From positions 11,642 through 75,641 of the forward strand of contig JAXFOG010000033.1 in the NCBI GenBank assembly GCA_034180455.1: 64,000 nt of DNA, read 5' to 3'. Positions within the stretch are counted from its first letter, which is position 1; every line of letters begins with the position of its first letter. The notes beneath the pieces are model-generated. The model searched no databases, was not told the origin of the DNA, and saw nothing but the letters and a program-made list of their open reading frames with translations. This document shows, piece by piece, positions 54,345 to 63,785 of this stretch. The DNA comes from JAAZPT01 sp034180455. GTDB lineage: Bacteria > Bacillota > Clostridia > Christensenellales > Aristaeellaceae. The position numbers and the translations under genes are program-made.

Positions 54345-55679
54345 TTATTTTTTATCTCCTTCTCTTCTTTTTATGTTTTCACGAACTAAATATTTACTCG
54401 ATTTACAACTTTGTGTAAGCTTTCTTTTGGCAGGACAAACATAACTGCAAACACCACATTCAATACAATTCATGACATTGAAAGATTCATTTTCTGTTCC
54501 CCTACCAATCCTTACATTTCTATCAATGTCGCTTGGAGACAACAGCATTGGACAAGCATAACTACATCTGCCACAGTGAATACAAGGAGTTTCTTCTAAA
54601 TTATTATCAGTTGTTTCAAGAGCAACAATTCCAGAGCATCCTTTTAATATTGGAGTATCTATAGAAGAAATTGCAGATCCCATCATAGGCCCTCCATAAA
54701 TAACCATTTCAGTGTCTTGGGAAAGGCCATCACATGTATCAATTATATCAGAAATTAATGTGCCAACCGGTACTCGTAAATTTTTTGGGGTATTTACACT
54801 TCCAGCAACCGTTATAACCCTATCAATTAAAGGTTTTCCTTTTCTTATTGCTTCACTTATTGCAAAACAAGTAGATACATTTAATACACAAACTCCAACA
54901 TGCAGAGGAAGCTTACCCATTGGAACTTTTCTTCTTGTACAAGCATATATTAGTTGTTTTTCTCCACCTTCAGGATAAATTGTTTTTAATTCTTTTACTG
55001 ATATATCCTTATATTGGCTAGTTTCTTTAACAAACAACTTAATCGCATCTTTTTTATTATCTTCTATGCCAATTACAACATGCTTTGCATTTAATTTATT
55101 TTTAACTAGCAAAATGCCATCAATTATAGTTTTATATTCTTGAAGCATTAAGCAATGATCTGAGCTAAGATATGGCTCACATTCTGAACCATTTATTACC
55201 AAAGTATCTATTGGCTCCTTAGAAAGAAGTTTAACATGTGTAGGAAATGCAGCGCCACCTAGTCCAACAATGCCTGCGTTTTTTACTGCATTTACAAAAT
55301 CTTCTAAGCTAATATCGTTTATATTTTCAATAGGATGAAAATCTGTAGATTCATCAGTCATGTCATTTTCTATGGTAACAGCAATCGCATATATTCCATT
55401 TGGCATTAATTGCTTTTCAACGCTTACAACTTTACCAGAAATACTTGCATGTACGTTTGCAGAAACAAAACCAGTAGATTCGCCTATAAGTTGTCCTTTA
55501 GAAATGGTGTCACCTTTTTTTACAAGGCATCTACTTGGGGACCCAAGATGTTGCGACATAGAAATTACAACCTTTTTAGGCTGTAAAAAATTAACAATTG
55601 GGTTCTTTGAAGTTACTGATTTACCATTTCTGTATTCGCTTGGATGAACTCCTCCAGGAAACAATTTTTTAAAAAACAA
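54345..55679 (-). CDS. rnfC: RnfC, NADH-side subunit of the Rnf complex
   Basis: A 444-residue peripheral subunit. It opens with GGVHPSEYRNGK, has a Rossmann-like NADH/FMN region with GLGGAAFPTHVKL near 137 and NGSECEPYLSSDH near 160, a SLBB domain, and two ferredoxin motifs, CIHCGRCSYACP near 368 and CIECGVCSYVCP near 406. Translation begins at TTG (55679), fixed by GGAGG 7 bases upstream and no alternative ATG. It heads the rnfCDEAB operon behind the promoter at 55715-55743. Confidence 0.95.
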   Translation of the reverse strand: MFFKKLFPGGVHPSEYRNGKSVTSKNPIVNFLQPKKVVISMSQHLGSPSRCLVKKGDTISKGQLIGESTGFVSANVHASISGKVVSVEKQLMPNGIYAIAVTIENDMTDESTDFHPIENINDISLEDFVNAVKNAGIVGLGGAAFPTHVKLLSKEPIDTLVINGSECEPYLSSDHCLMLQEYKTIIDGILLVKNKLNAKHVVIGIEDNKKDAIKLFVKETSQYKDISVKELKTIYPEGGEKQLIYACTRRKVPMGKLPLHVGVCVLNVSTCFAISEAIRKGKPLIDRVITVAGSVNTPKNLRVPVGTLISDIIDTCDGLSQDTEMVIYGGPMMGSAISSIDTPILKGCSGIVALETTDNNLEETPCIHCGRCSYACPMLLSPSDIDRNVRIGRGTENESFNVMNCIECGVCSYVCPAKRKLTQSCKSSKYLVRENIKRREGDKK

Positions 55680-55714
55680 ACCAATTCCTCCACAACATAA
55701 AAATTTATGTATAT

Positions 55715-55743
55715 ATTATAGAGTCTTTATTCGGTAAAATCAA
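55715..55743 (-). promoter_or_regulatory. SigA-type promoter of the rnf operon
   Basis: Minus strand: TTGATT, 17-base spacer, perfect TATAAT, about 35 bases before the rnfC TTG start. It fills most of the 70-base gap after the YnbB-like gene. Confidence 0.75.
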
Positions 55744-55749
55744 TCATAG

Positions 55750-56982
55750 TTATTTTATTAACTGTATTAGTAAGTTTTTCAAGGCAAATATACCATGTTC
55801 TAGTGTTAGTCCACCTTGAAAATATACTGTGTATGGTTTTCTTATAGGTGCATCAGCACTTAGCTCAATAGAAGATCCAGAAACAAAAGACCCAGAGGCC
55901 ATTATAATCTTGTTATCATATCCAGGCATATCCCATGGCTCAGGAATTGCGTACGAATCTATTGGCGATGATGATTGAATAATTTGACAAAATTTAATAA
56001 TCATGTTTTCGTCATCAAACTGTATTGCTTGCACTATATCACTTCTATCAGTAGTATTGTCTGGGAACACCCTATACCCCATATTTGAAAATACTTCAGA
56101 AAATAACATAGCAATTTTTAATGATTGAGCTACTACATGAGGAGCTAAAAAGAGTCCCTCATAAAATAATCTGTATGATGCCTCATATGATCCTAATTCT
56201 TTGCCCAAACCAGGAGCAGTAAGATGTGCAGCAATCAAGTCTATATATTTTTGTTTTCCACTAATATATCCACCTGTTGGAGCTAATCCAGCTCCTAAGT
56301 TTTTAATTAGGCTTCCAACAATTATATCAGCACCATAATCACTCGGTTCATCAATACAAACAAATTCTCCATAGCAATTATCAACCATAACTATTATATT
56401 TTTATCGAGTTTCTTAATTGTTGTGATAAAATCCGACATTTGACTTGGTAAAATTGAACTACGGCTTGAATATCCTTTGCTTCTTTGAATCATTATTAGC
56501 TTAGTATTTTCATCTATAGCATTAACAACTCCATCAATATCTATTTCACAGTTATTTATTAACTCAACTTGTTTATAATTAATACCTAAATTTTTTAAAG
56601 AGACTGGCTCATTTCCAGCAATACCAATAACAGTCTGAAGTGTATCGTATGGAGCTCCCGTTGCACTGATACAATTGTCCCCATATCTTAATAATCCAAA
56701 CAAACAAAGGCTAAGTGCATGAGTACCTGAGGCAATTTGCGGTCTTACAATAGAACTTTCAGTATGCATAATATCGGAAAACAAGGTTTCAAGTGTATCC
56801 CTCCCGATATCGTCATATCCGTAACCATTGCTTGGTGCAAAATGTCTCGAACCAATATTGTTTTTTGAAAAAGCATTTAATACTTTTTCAGTATTATATT
56901 GAGAAATCTTATCTATTTCATTAAATTTATCTGTTAATCTTGATAATGCATCATTTATAATTTTTTCAGCTCTATTTATCAT
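55750..56982 (-). CDS. YnbB-type PLP enzyme (methionine gamma-lyase / aluminium resistance family)
   Basis: A 410-residue fold-type I PLP enzyme. The family start 'NNIGSRHFAPSNGYGYDDIGRD' near 41, given in outline, is followed by GTHAL, the phosphate-binding ATGAPYDTLQ near 107, DNCYGEF near 201 and the probable PLP lysine Lys227 in GSLIKNLGAG. The family is annotated as methionine gamma-lyase-like, but the reaction is unproven for most members. The gene overlaps miaA by 11 bases and ends the rng-miaB-mutS-mutL-miaA run. Confidence 0.85.
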   Translation of the reverse strand: MINRAEKIINDALSRLTDKFNEIDKISQYNTEKVLNAFSKNNIGSRHFAPSNGYGYDDIGRDTLETLFSDIMHTESSIVRPQIASGTHALSLCLFGLLRYGDNCISATGAPYDTLQTVIGIAGNEPVSLKNLGINYKQVELINNCEIDIDGVVNAIDENTKLIMIQRSKGYSSRSSILPSQMSDFITTIKKLDKNIIVMVDNCYGEFVCIDEPSDYGADIIVGSLIKNLGAGLAPTGGYISGKQKYIDLIAAHLTAPGLGKELGSYEASYRLFYEGLFLAPHVVAQSLKIAMLFSEVFSNMGYRVFPDNTTDRSDIVQAIQFDDENMIIKFCQIIQSSSPIDSYAIPEPWDMPGYDNKIIMASGSFVSGSSIELSADAPIRKPYTVYFQGGLTLEHGIFALKNLLIQLIK

Positions 56983-57922
56983 AATATATCTTGTCCTTAA
57001 TATTTGAATTATTTATTATTTTTAATGCTTCGGATAAAATATCATTTATCTTATCTGTATACAACCAATTTATTGAGTTAAATGAATTAAAAAAAGTAAT
57101 TTGCCTTTTTGCATATCGCCTTGAATTTTGTTTAATTTTATCAATACTTTCATTTAAGCTAATATTTCCATTGAAATAGTCTATAAGTTCTTTATACCCT
57201 ATTCCTTGCATTGCTTGATTGCTTTGATTAAGTCCATTATCCAAAAGTCCTTTTACCTCGGAAATTAAGCCATTATCAATCATTGTATCTACACGATTAT
57301 TGATATCTTCATATAAAAGTTTTCTGTCTTTATTTAATCCAATTAAACAATAATCATATATGTCCTCATTAAAATCTTTTTGCTCAGACATAGGAATACC
57401 ATCTTTTTTATATATTTCAAGCGCCCTTATAACTCTGCGTGTATTATTATAATGAAGTTTAGATGCTGACTTAGGATCAACTTTATATAGCATTTCTAAC
57501 AATGCCTTTTTACCTTGTTCATCCTTTGCAATGGATTGTAAATATTCACGATATTCGTTGTTTTCAGAAGTATTTGAAAATGTATAATTGCTTATAAGTG
57601 ATTTTAAATAAAGTGCTGTACCACCTGTTAATATTGGCAATGTATTTTCTGAATTATATTTAAAAATTAATTCTTTTGTCTTTGTAATATATTCGCTTAC
57701 AGAATAATTTTCAAAAGGTGAAACAATGTCAATCATCTCATGTTTTGAAGCTTTAAGTTCGCCTTCTGAGGGCTTTGCCGTACCAATATTTAAACCTTTA
57801 TATATTTGTAGAGAGTCCATAGAGATAATAACAGACTTTATTATTTGTGCGACTTGAATAGCAAGCGATGATTTACCAGTAGCTGTAGGGCCAACAATTG
57901 CTAAAAAATAAGGTTTACTCAT
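56972..57922 (-). CDS. miaA: tRNA dimethylallyltransferase
   Basis: The 316-residue enzyme adds an isopentenyl group to A37 of tRNAs that read UNN codons. The P-loop GPTATGKSSLA is at 11-21, ISMDSLQIYKGLNIGTAKPS follows near 33, and ILTGGTALYLKSL near 96. Lys/Arg-rich NTRRVIRALEIYKK near 160 contacts tRNA. Complete. It overlaps mutL by 4 bases. miaB, which completes ms2i6A37, lies three genes upstream in the same run. Confidence 0.96.
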   Translation of the reverse strand: MSKPYFLAIVGPTATGKSSLAIQVAQIIKSVIISMDSLQIYKGLNIGTAKPSEGELKASKHEMIDIVSPFENYSVSEYITKTKELIFKYNSENTLPILTGGTALYLKSLISNYTFSNTSENNEYREYLQSIAKDEQGKKALLEMLYKVDPKSASKLHYNNTRRVIRALEIYKKDGIPMSEQKDFNEDIYDYCLIGLNKDRKLLYEDINNRVDTMIDNGLISEVKGLLDNGLNQSNQAMQGIGYKELIDYFNGNISLNESIDKIKQNSRRYAKRQITFFNSFNSINWLYTDKINDILSEALKIINNSNIKDKIYYDK

Positions 57923-59772
57923 TGAATCCTCTTAAACATTTTATATAGTTCATTTTTAGAAAATTGAATTATAATTGGTCTCCCATGTGGACAAGTAGGA
58001 GCTACATCGCTTTTAAATAGCTGTTTAACAAGACCCACTATCCCAACTTCAGGAAGCTTTTCTCCAGCTTTAATTGAGTGTTTGCAAGCTGACTGCAATA
58101 TTTTTTCCTTGATTATATCTGAACTCAAATCAAGGCTTTTTCCACTTAAATTTGAAAAAATTTCTTTAAAGCAATCCTTTATTGACATTGGTTCTCTAAG
58201 GACTATTGGTACTGCTCTTATTGCGATAGAATTTTCATCAAAAAAACTCACATCAAAACCCATTTTATATAACTGCTCACTATAATTTCTTATTACATCT
58301 GCTTCTTGAGAATTAAGTTCAATCAATAATGGTGTAATAAGATTTTGACTATAATTATTCTGATCATAAGCTTTTATCATTTTTTCATAATTCAATCTTT
58401 CTTGAGCCGCATGTTGATCTATAAGTAACAGCTTATCCATATATTCAACCAAAATAAATGAATCTAATACTGTTCCTATTATTTTTATATTAAATTTAGG
58501 ATGATCATATTCTATATTTAAACTGTTTTGCTCTATTTTTGTCGTTAAAGAATCGTTTGATTTTTCATCACTATAATTATTTTTTTCAGGCTCCCATTTT
58601 ACTTGAGCCTCTTCAATAGTTGATCCTGAATCGTTAAGTATATCTATTGTATTTTCGAATTCAGAATTAATAAGATATGATGGAACAACATCTGAGTTAA
58701 AAGAAAAATCCTCAGGGATAACAATATCATTTTTAATAGATTGCTCTTGAATTATTGGTTTATCTAAAGTATCTTTTAATTTTATATTATTAACGGTGCT
58801 AAGAATTGCATTTTTAACAAGTTCATATACTTTATTATTATCAGCAAATCTTACTTCTAGTTTGTTTGGGTGTACATTTACATCTACAAAATCATAGGGT
58901 ACGATTAGATTTAGAACACACATCGGATATTTAGATATTGTAAAATATCCTTTTGCTCCATCTTCTAGAGCCTCAGTAATAATTTCATTTTTAAAAAATC
59001 TACCATTAATAAAAAATGTTTGATTGTTACGATTATTTTTTTCTAATTCAAGAACCCCTAAATAACCTTTTAAAACTAGGCCATTCTCACTATAATTAAC
59101 TTCATACATATTTTTAGAAGTATAAATATCGTATATCCTCGCAATTGCTGATTCAAGCTTTCCATCACCAACACTATGATAAACTACTTTACCATTATTA
59201 ATGTATCTAAATGAAATCTCTGGATGAGATAATATTAACCTTAATATAAGATCGCTTACATATCCAGCCTCTATACTTGGTTTTTTTAAGAATTTAAGTC
59301 TAGCTGGAGTATTAAAAAATAGGTCTTTTACAACTATATTTGTTCCAACAGTAATTGAAGAAGGCTTAATGTCTTGGATTTGTCCACCAATATTTATTAT
59401 AGAAACTCCTGATTTGCTATCTTTGTGCTTAGTACTTAAATGTATTTTGCTTACAGCACTAATAGAAGATAGTGCTTCCCCTCTAAAACCAAGTGTTTTT
59501 ATTTGATCTAAATCATCAGAATCTTGTATTTTACTTGTGCTATGACTTTCAAATGCAAAGGCAAGCATATTTTCCTTAATTCCAATTCCATTGTCTAAAA
59601 CTCTTATATATTTTACTCCACCTTCTTGTATTTCAACGGTAATGGAGGTGGCTCCAGCGTCTATAGAGTTTTCAACAAGTTCTTTTACTACTGATGATGG
59701 TCTTTCTACTACCTCTCCTGCAGCTATCTTAAGTACAATATCTTGTGGTAATTTTTTTATAATATCATTCAT
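57919..59772 (-). CDS. mutL: DNA mismatch repair protein MutL
   Basis: A 617-residue GHKL ATPase. N-terminal motifs are IAAGEVVERP (about 16), ELVENSIDAG near 31, DNGIG near 60, and TLGFRGEALSSI near 93. A variable linker covers about 335-430. The C-terminal domain has DQHAAQERLNYE, the DQHA(X)2E(X)4E nicking motif, which fits a bacterium without MutH. mutS is 9 bases upstream and miaA overlaps the end. Confidence 0.96.
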   Translation of the reverse strand: MNDIIKKLPQDIVLKIAAGEVVERPSSVVKELVENSIDAGATSITVEIQEGGVKYIRVLDNGIGIKENMLAFAFESHSTSKIQDSDDLDQIKTLGFRGEALSSISAVSKIHLSTKHKDSKSGVSIINIGGQIQDIKPSSITVGTNIVVKDLFFNTPARLKFLKKPSIEAGYVSDLILRLILSHPEISFRYINNGKVVYHSVGDGKLESAIARIYDIYTSKNMYEVNYSENGLVLKGYLGVLELEKNNRNNQTFFINGRFFKNEIITEALEDGAKGYFTISKYPMCVLNLIVPYDFVDVNVHPNKLEVRFADNNKVYELVKNAILSTVNNIKLKDTLDKPIIQEQSIKNDIVIPEDFSFNSDVVPSYLINSEFENTIDILNDSGSTIEEAQVKWEPEKNNYSDEKSNDSLTTKIEQNSLNIEYDHPKFNIKIIGTVLDSFILVEYMDKLLLIDQHAAQERLNYEKMIKAYDQNNYSQNLITPLLIELNSQEADVIRNYSEQLYKMGFDVSFFDENSIAIRAVPIVLREPMSIKDCFKEIFSNLSGKSLDLSSDIIKEKILQSACKHSIKAGEKLPEVGIVGLVKQLFKSDVAPTCPHGRPIIIQFSKNELYKMFKRIQ

Positions 59773-59781
59773 GTTATTTAC

Positions 59782-62367
59782 CTATATTTTCTTTGCTCTT
59801 TCGCTAATTTTAAAAAGTTCTTCCATGGTTTGAATTGGGGTAAGCGCCATAACATCTATCTGCTTTATATAGTCAATAAGTTCATTGTGTTTTGTATGAA
59901 ACATATCTGTTTGAACTGGCTCAGAGTTTGATATTCCAATTATATTTTGAGCTATAATTTCATTGTTTATATCGGATGCATCTATTTTATATAAAATATT
60001 TTGTGCCCTTTTAATTATCTCTAAAGGAAGCCCTGCCATCTGAGCAACATGAATACCATAGCTTTTATCAGCTCCACCACGAACAATTTTATGCATAAAA
60101 ATAACATCGTTTCCATGTTCTTTAACCATTACACAATAATTTTTTATACCATTAAGAGTACCTTCTAATGTAGATAGCTCATGATAATGGGTTGCAAAAA
60201 GGGTTTTTGCTCTTATTTTTTGTGATATGTATTCGACAATGGCCCATGCTATACTTAATCCATCAAATGTACTGGTGCCTCTTCCTATCTCATCAAGAAT
60301 AATAAGAGATTTATTTGTAGCATTTTTTATAATTTTAGATGCTTGAGACATCTCAACCATAAATGTAGATTGACCACCAGCTAAATTATCAGATGCACCT
60401 ATCCTTGTAAATATCCTATCAATTATACAAATATTTGCTGATGATGCAGGAACAAATGAACCAATATGCGCCATAATTGCAATTACAGCATTTTGTCTCA
60501 TGTATGTGCTTTTGCCAGACATATTTGGACCTGTAATTATTAATGTTCTGTTATCTTCATTATCCATTAAAATATCATTTGGGACAAACTCAGAGCTTTT
60601 TTGAGCAACCTCAACAATAGGATGCCTTCCATCGTGAATTTCAAAAACTCCATTTGTATTTATTGATGGTTTTATATAATTATTATCTATAGCTACTGAA
60701 GCAAGAGAACAAAGTGCATCGATTTCTTTTAGTATATCTGATGTTTTTTGAATCCTATATATCAAAGATTCTAAGGTTAATCTGATTTGCTCAAAAATAG
60801 CCATTTCTGTCTTTATAGAGTTCTGACTTGCGTTTATTATTTTGCTTTCAATATGTTGGAGTTCTTCCGTAACATAACGTTCAGAGCCAGTTAATGTTTG
60901 TCTACGAATATATCTAAGTGGCACAAGAGGTATGTTTGATTTACTAACTTCAATAAAATAACCAAAAATTTTATTATATGAAATTTTTAGATTTTTTATT
61001 CCCGTTTCTTGCTTTTCTTTTTTTTCTAGATTAAGAAGCCATTCCTTACCTTTTGTAGTCGCTTCTCTATACTCATCAAGTTCTTTGCAGTATCCATTTT
61101 TAATATACCCACCTTCAGATAGAACTGAAGAACAATCTTCATCAATCGAAGCTGCAATTAGTTCTCTCAATTTATCCATTGGATCTAAGTCTTTAATAAA
61201 ATCCATCAAATTTTTTTCATTTGAAGTTTTAATAAGATAAATTATTTCGGGTATAGTATTTAAAGATCTCAATATAGCAATACAATCTTTAGGATTAAGG
61301 GATTTATATGAAATTTTGCTTGTGATACGTTCCAAGTCATATACATTTCTAAGTTCTTCTCTTAAAGAATCACATAAAATAAAATTATTTTTAAGACTTT
61401 CAACTGCATTTAGCCTATAATTTATCTTCTCAACATTAGAAAGTGGTTGTTCAACCCATGCCTTAAGTTGTCTTGATCCCATTGCAGTTTTAGTTTTATC
61501 TAATACCCAAAGTAAAGAACCTTGCTTTGTTCCATATTTTAGGGACTTCGTTATCTCTAAATTAGTTCTTGTTTCTTCATCAATGTATAAATTATCGGAG
61601 CTTGTATACTGCTTGACATTAGTAATATGCCCCAAATCTATTTTCTGAGTATCATATATATATGAAAGCAAAGATCCAGCAGCAATTATAGCTATATTTG
61701 AATCAATATTTAACTGCGTAATATTATTAAGATTGAAATGAGAAATCAAAACACTTTTTGCTGATACTAAAGAAAAATATGATGTTTGAAGTTTTGAATG
61801 AAATAAAGAATTATCAAAATAATTAAGTAAAGCATCATCATTATAAATAATTTCTTTTGGATAAATTCTGTTAATCTCATCCTGAAGAAATTTATCATAA
61901 GATTTTAATTCGTATGCAAAAAATTCGCCCGTTGAAATATCAGCATAAGCAAGTCCAGCTGTAGAATTTTTAATATATATTGATAATAAAAAGGAGTTAG
62001 TATCTTCTTCGAGCATAGACTGATCTACAACTGTCCCACGTGTAACAACTCGAATAACGTCTCTTTCAACAATTCCTTTTGAATCAGCAGGATCGGTAAG
62101 TTGCTCGCAGATTGCAACTTTATGACCGTTATCAACTAGTTTTTGAATATATTGGGCAGCACTATGATATGGAACCCCGCACATTGGAGCTCTTTCTTCT
62201 AGACCGCAATTTTTTCCAGTAAGGGTTAATTCAAGTTCATGAGCCACCAAATTAGCGTCATCAAAAAACATTTCATAAAAATCGCCAAGCCTAAAAAAAA
62301 GAATACAATCTTTATATTGTTCTTTAATTTTGAAATATTGCTGCATCATTGGAGATAAACCTTGCAT
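59782..62367 (-). CDS. mutS: DNA mismatch repair protein MutS
   Basis: An 861-residue mismatch sensor. The N-terminal FFRLGDFYEMF near 28 includes the F-x-E mismatch wedge, and PMCGVPYHSAAQYIQKLV near 62 follows. Walker A is GPNMSGKSTYMRQ near 606, Walker B IILDEIGRGTSTFDG near 680, and the C-terminal THYHEL switch near 713. I chose the ATG at 62367, 5 bases after AAGGAGG, over the upstream ATG at 62397, which lies inside miaB. Confidence 0.97.
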   Translation of the reverse strand: MQGLSPMMQQYFKIKEQYKDCILFFRLGDFYEMFFDDANLVAHELELTLTGKNCGLEERAPMCGVPYHSAAQYIQKLVDNGHKVAICEQLTDPADSKGIVERDVIRVVTRGTVVDQSMLEEDTNSFLLSIYIKNSTAGLAYADISTGEFFAYELKSYDKFLQDEINRIYPKEIIYNDDALLNYFDNSLFHSKLQTSYFSLVSAKSVLISHFNLNNITQLNIDSNIAIIAAGSLLSYIYDTQKIDLGHITNVKQYTSSDNLYIDEETRTNLEITKSLKYGTKQGSLLWVLDKTKTAMGSRQLKAWVEQPLSNVEKINYRLNAVESLKNNFILCDSLREELRNVYDLERITSKISYKSLNPKDCIAILRSLNTIPEIIYLIKTSNEKNLMDFIKDLDPMDKLRELIAASIDEDCSSVLSEGGYIKNGYCKELDEYREATTKGKEWLLNLEKKEKQETGIKNLKISYNKIFGYFIEVSKSNIPLVPLRYIRRQTLTGSERYVTEELQHIESKIINASQNSIKTEMAIFEQIRLTLESLIYRIQKTSDILKEIDALCSLASVAIDNNYIKPSINTNGVFEIHDGRHPIVEVAQKSSEFVPNDILMDNEDNRTLIITGPNMSGKSTYMRQNAVIAIMAHIGSFVPASSANICIIDRIFTRIGASDNLAGGQSTFMVEMSQASKIIKNATNKSLIILDEIGRGTSTFDGLSIAWAIVEYISQKIRAKTLFATHYHELSTLEGTLNGIKNYCVMVKEHGNDVIFMHKIVRGGADKSYGIHVAQMAGLPLEIIKRAQNILYKIDASDINNEIIAQNIIGISNSEPVQTDMFHTKHNELIDYIKQIDVMALTPIQTMEELFKISERAKKI

Positions 62368-62377
62368 GGATTCCTCC

Positions 62378-63781
62378 TTAAAATATTTTTTTTGCATATA
62401 AGGTGTTATTTACTATATTATTTATATTAATCTTATAAAATTTGCCGATATCTTCTTTAGTTCCATCCATAAAAACTTTAATGTTTCTAGAAGTTCTACC
62501 ATATACATAACTAGGGTTTTTTTCACTTAAACCATCTATTAACACAACTTCGTTGTTTCCAACTTGATCGTGTAATGTCTGATGGGAATATTTAACGATA
62601 ATTTTGTTCAATCTCTGTAATCTTTCCATCGAAATTGACTTATCTGGTAAATTGGGCATATTTGCTGCTTTTGTTCCAATGCGTTTAGAATAAACAAATG
62701 TAAAAGCAGAATCATATTTTATAGTTTCTGCCAGAGATAATGTTTCTTGAAAATCTTCTTCTGTTTCTCCAGGAAAGCCAACTATAATATCAGTTGTTAA
62801 GCCTACACCATCAATATTCTTTCTGATTTTTTCGACTAATCCAATATATTCATCTCGATTATATATTCGATTCATAGCTTTAAGAATCTTGCTACTACCT
62901 GATTGGACTGGTAAGTGTATATGCTTTGCTATATGTGATGAATTTGCAATAACTTCTATAAGCTCATCTGATAGATCTTTTGGATGTGAAGTCATAAATC
63001 TAATTCTTGGAACGCCTTCAGAATCTAGAATTTTTAAAAGTTTAGGGAAATTTATTCCATCTTCATTACCTTTACCATAAGAATTTACATTCTGCCCTAA
63101 TAGCATAATCTCTTGCACGCCTGATTTGATTAAATTATCAACTTCAAATAAAATATCGTCTACTTTACGAGATCGTTCTCTTCCCCTAACATACGGAACA
63201 ATGCAAAATGTACAAAAATTATTACAACCATACATTATTGAAACAAATGCATGATGTGGAATATCCCTTTTTGATCCAAGACCTTCTGCAATAATGTGTT
63301 CATCATTTATGGCTAGAATTTTTTTCTTATTGTCTAAATAATTATTTAAAAGTTCTGGAAGCATGTGGAAGTTATGTGTTCCAAAAACAATGTCTATAAA
63401 CTTATATTGCTTAAGAATTGTTTCAAGCATAGACTTTTGCTGAACCATACATCCACAAACAGCTATAATTAAATTGGGTTTTGTTTTTTTTAATTCTTTT
63501 AGCCACATTATATTGCCAAGTGCTCTTCTCTCAGCATTTTCTCTAACACAACAGGTATTAAATATTACTAAATCAGCACTTTCTTTATCATTACATTCTT
63601 CAATTCCCATGTTATCCAACATAAATGCAAGTTTTTGGCTGTCATTAACATTCATTTGGCAGCCGAAAGTAATAATATAGTATTTTTTGGGTTTATCTTC
63701 TCTTTCAGAAATCTTTAATATAATATCTTTTTGTTTGTCTATTATTTCTTTATTTACAAAAATATTGTTCTTAATTTCCAT
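62378..63781 (-). CDS. miaB: tRNA-2-methylthio-N6-dimethylallyladenosine synthase
   Basis: A 467-residue radical SAM methylthiotransferase acting on i6A37. The N-terminal UPF0004 domain has TFGCQMNVNDSQ near 38 with cluster cysteines (also CCVREN and CGCMVQQ). The radical SAM motif is YGCNNFCTFCIVPYVRGRE near 184, and a C-terminal TRAM domain covers about 400-467. Complete. mutS follows 10 bases after its stop; an RNase G gene lies 4 bases upstream. Confidence 0.96.
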   Translation of the reverse strand: MEIKNNIFVNKEIIDKQKDIILKISEREDKPKKYYIITFGCQMNVNDSQKLAFMLDNMGIEECNDKESADLVIFNTCCVRENAERRALGNIMWLKELKKTKPNLIIAVCGCMVQQKSMLETILKQYKFIDIVFGTHNFHMLPELLNNYLDNKKKILAINDEHIIAEGLGSKRDIPHHAFVSIMYGCNNFCTFCIVPYVRGRERSRKVDDILFEVDNLIKSGVQEIMLLGQNVNSYGKGNEDGINFPKLLKILDSEGVPRIRFMTSHPKDLSDELIEVIANSSHIAKHIHLPVQSGSSKILKAMNRIYNRDEYIGLVEKIRKNIDGVGLTTDIIVGFPGETEEDFQETLSLAETIKYDSAFTFVYSKRIGTKAANMPNLPDKSISMERLQRLNKIIVKYSHQTLHDQVGNNEVVLIDGLSEKNPSYVYGRTSRNIKVFMDGTKEDIGKFYKININNIVNNTLYAKKIF

Positions 63782-63785
63782 ATAA

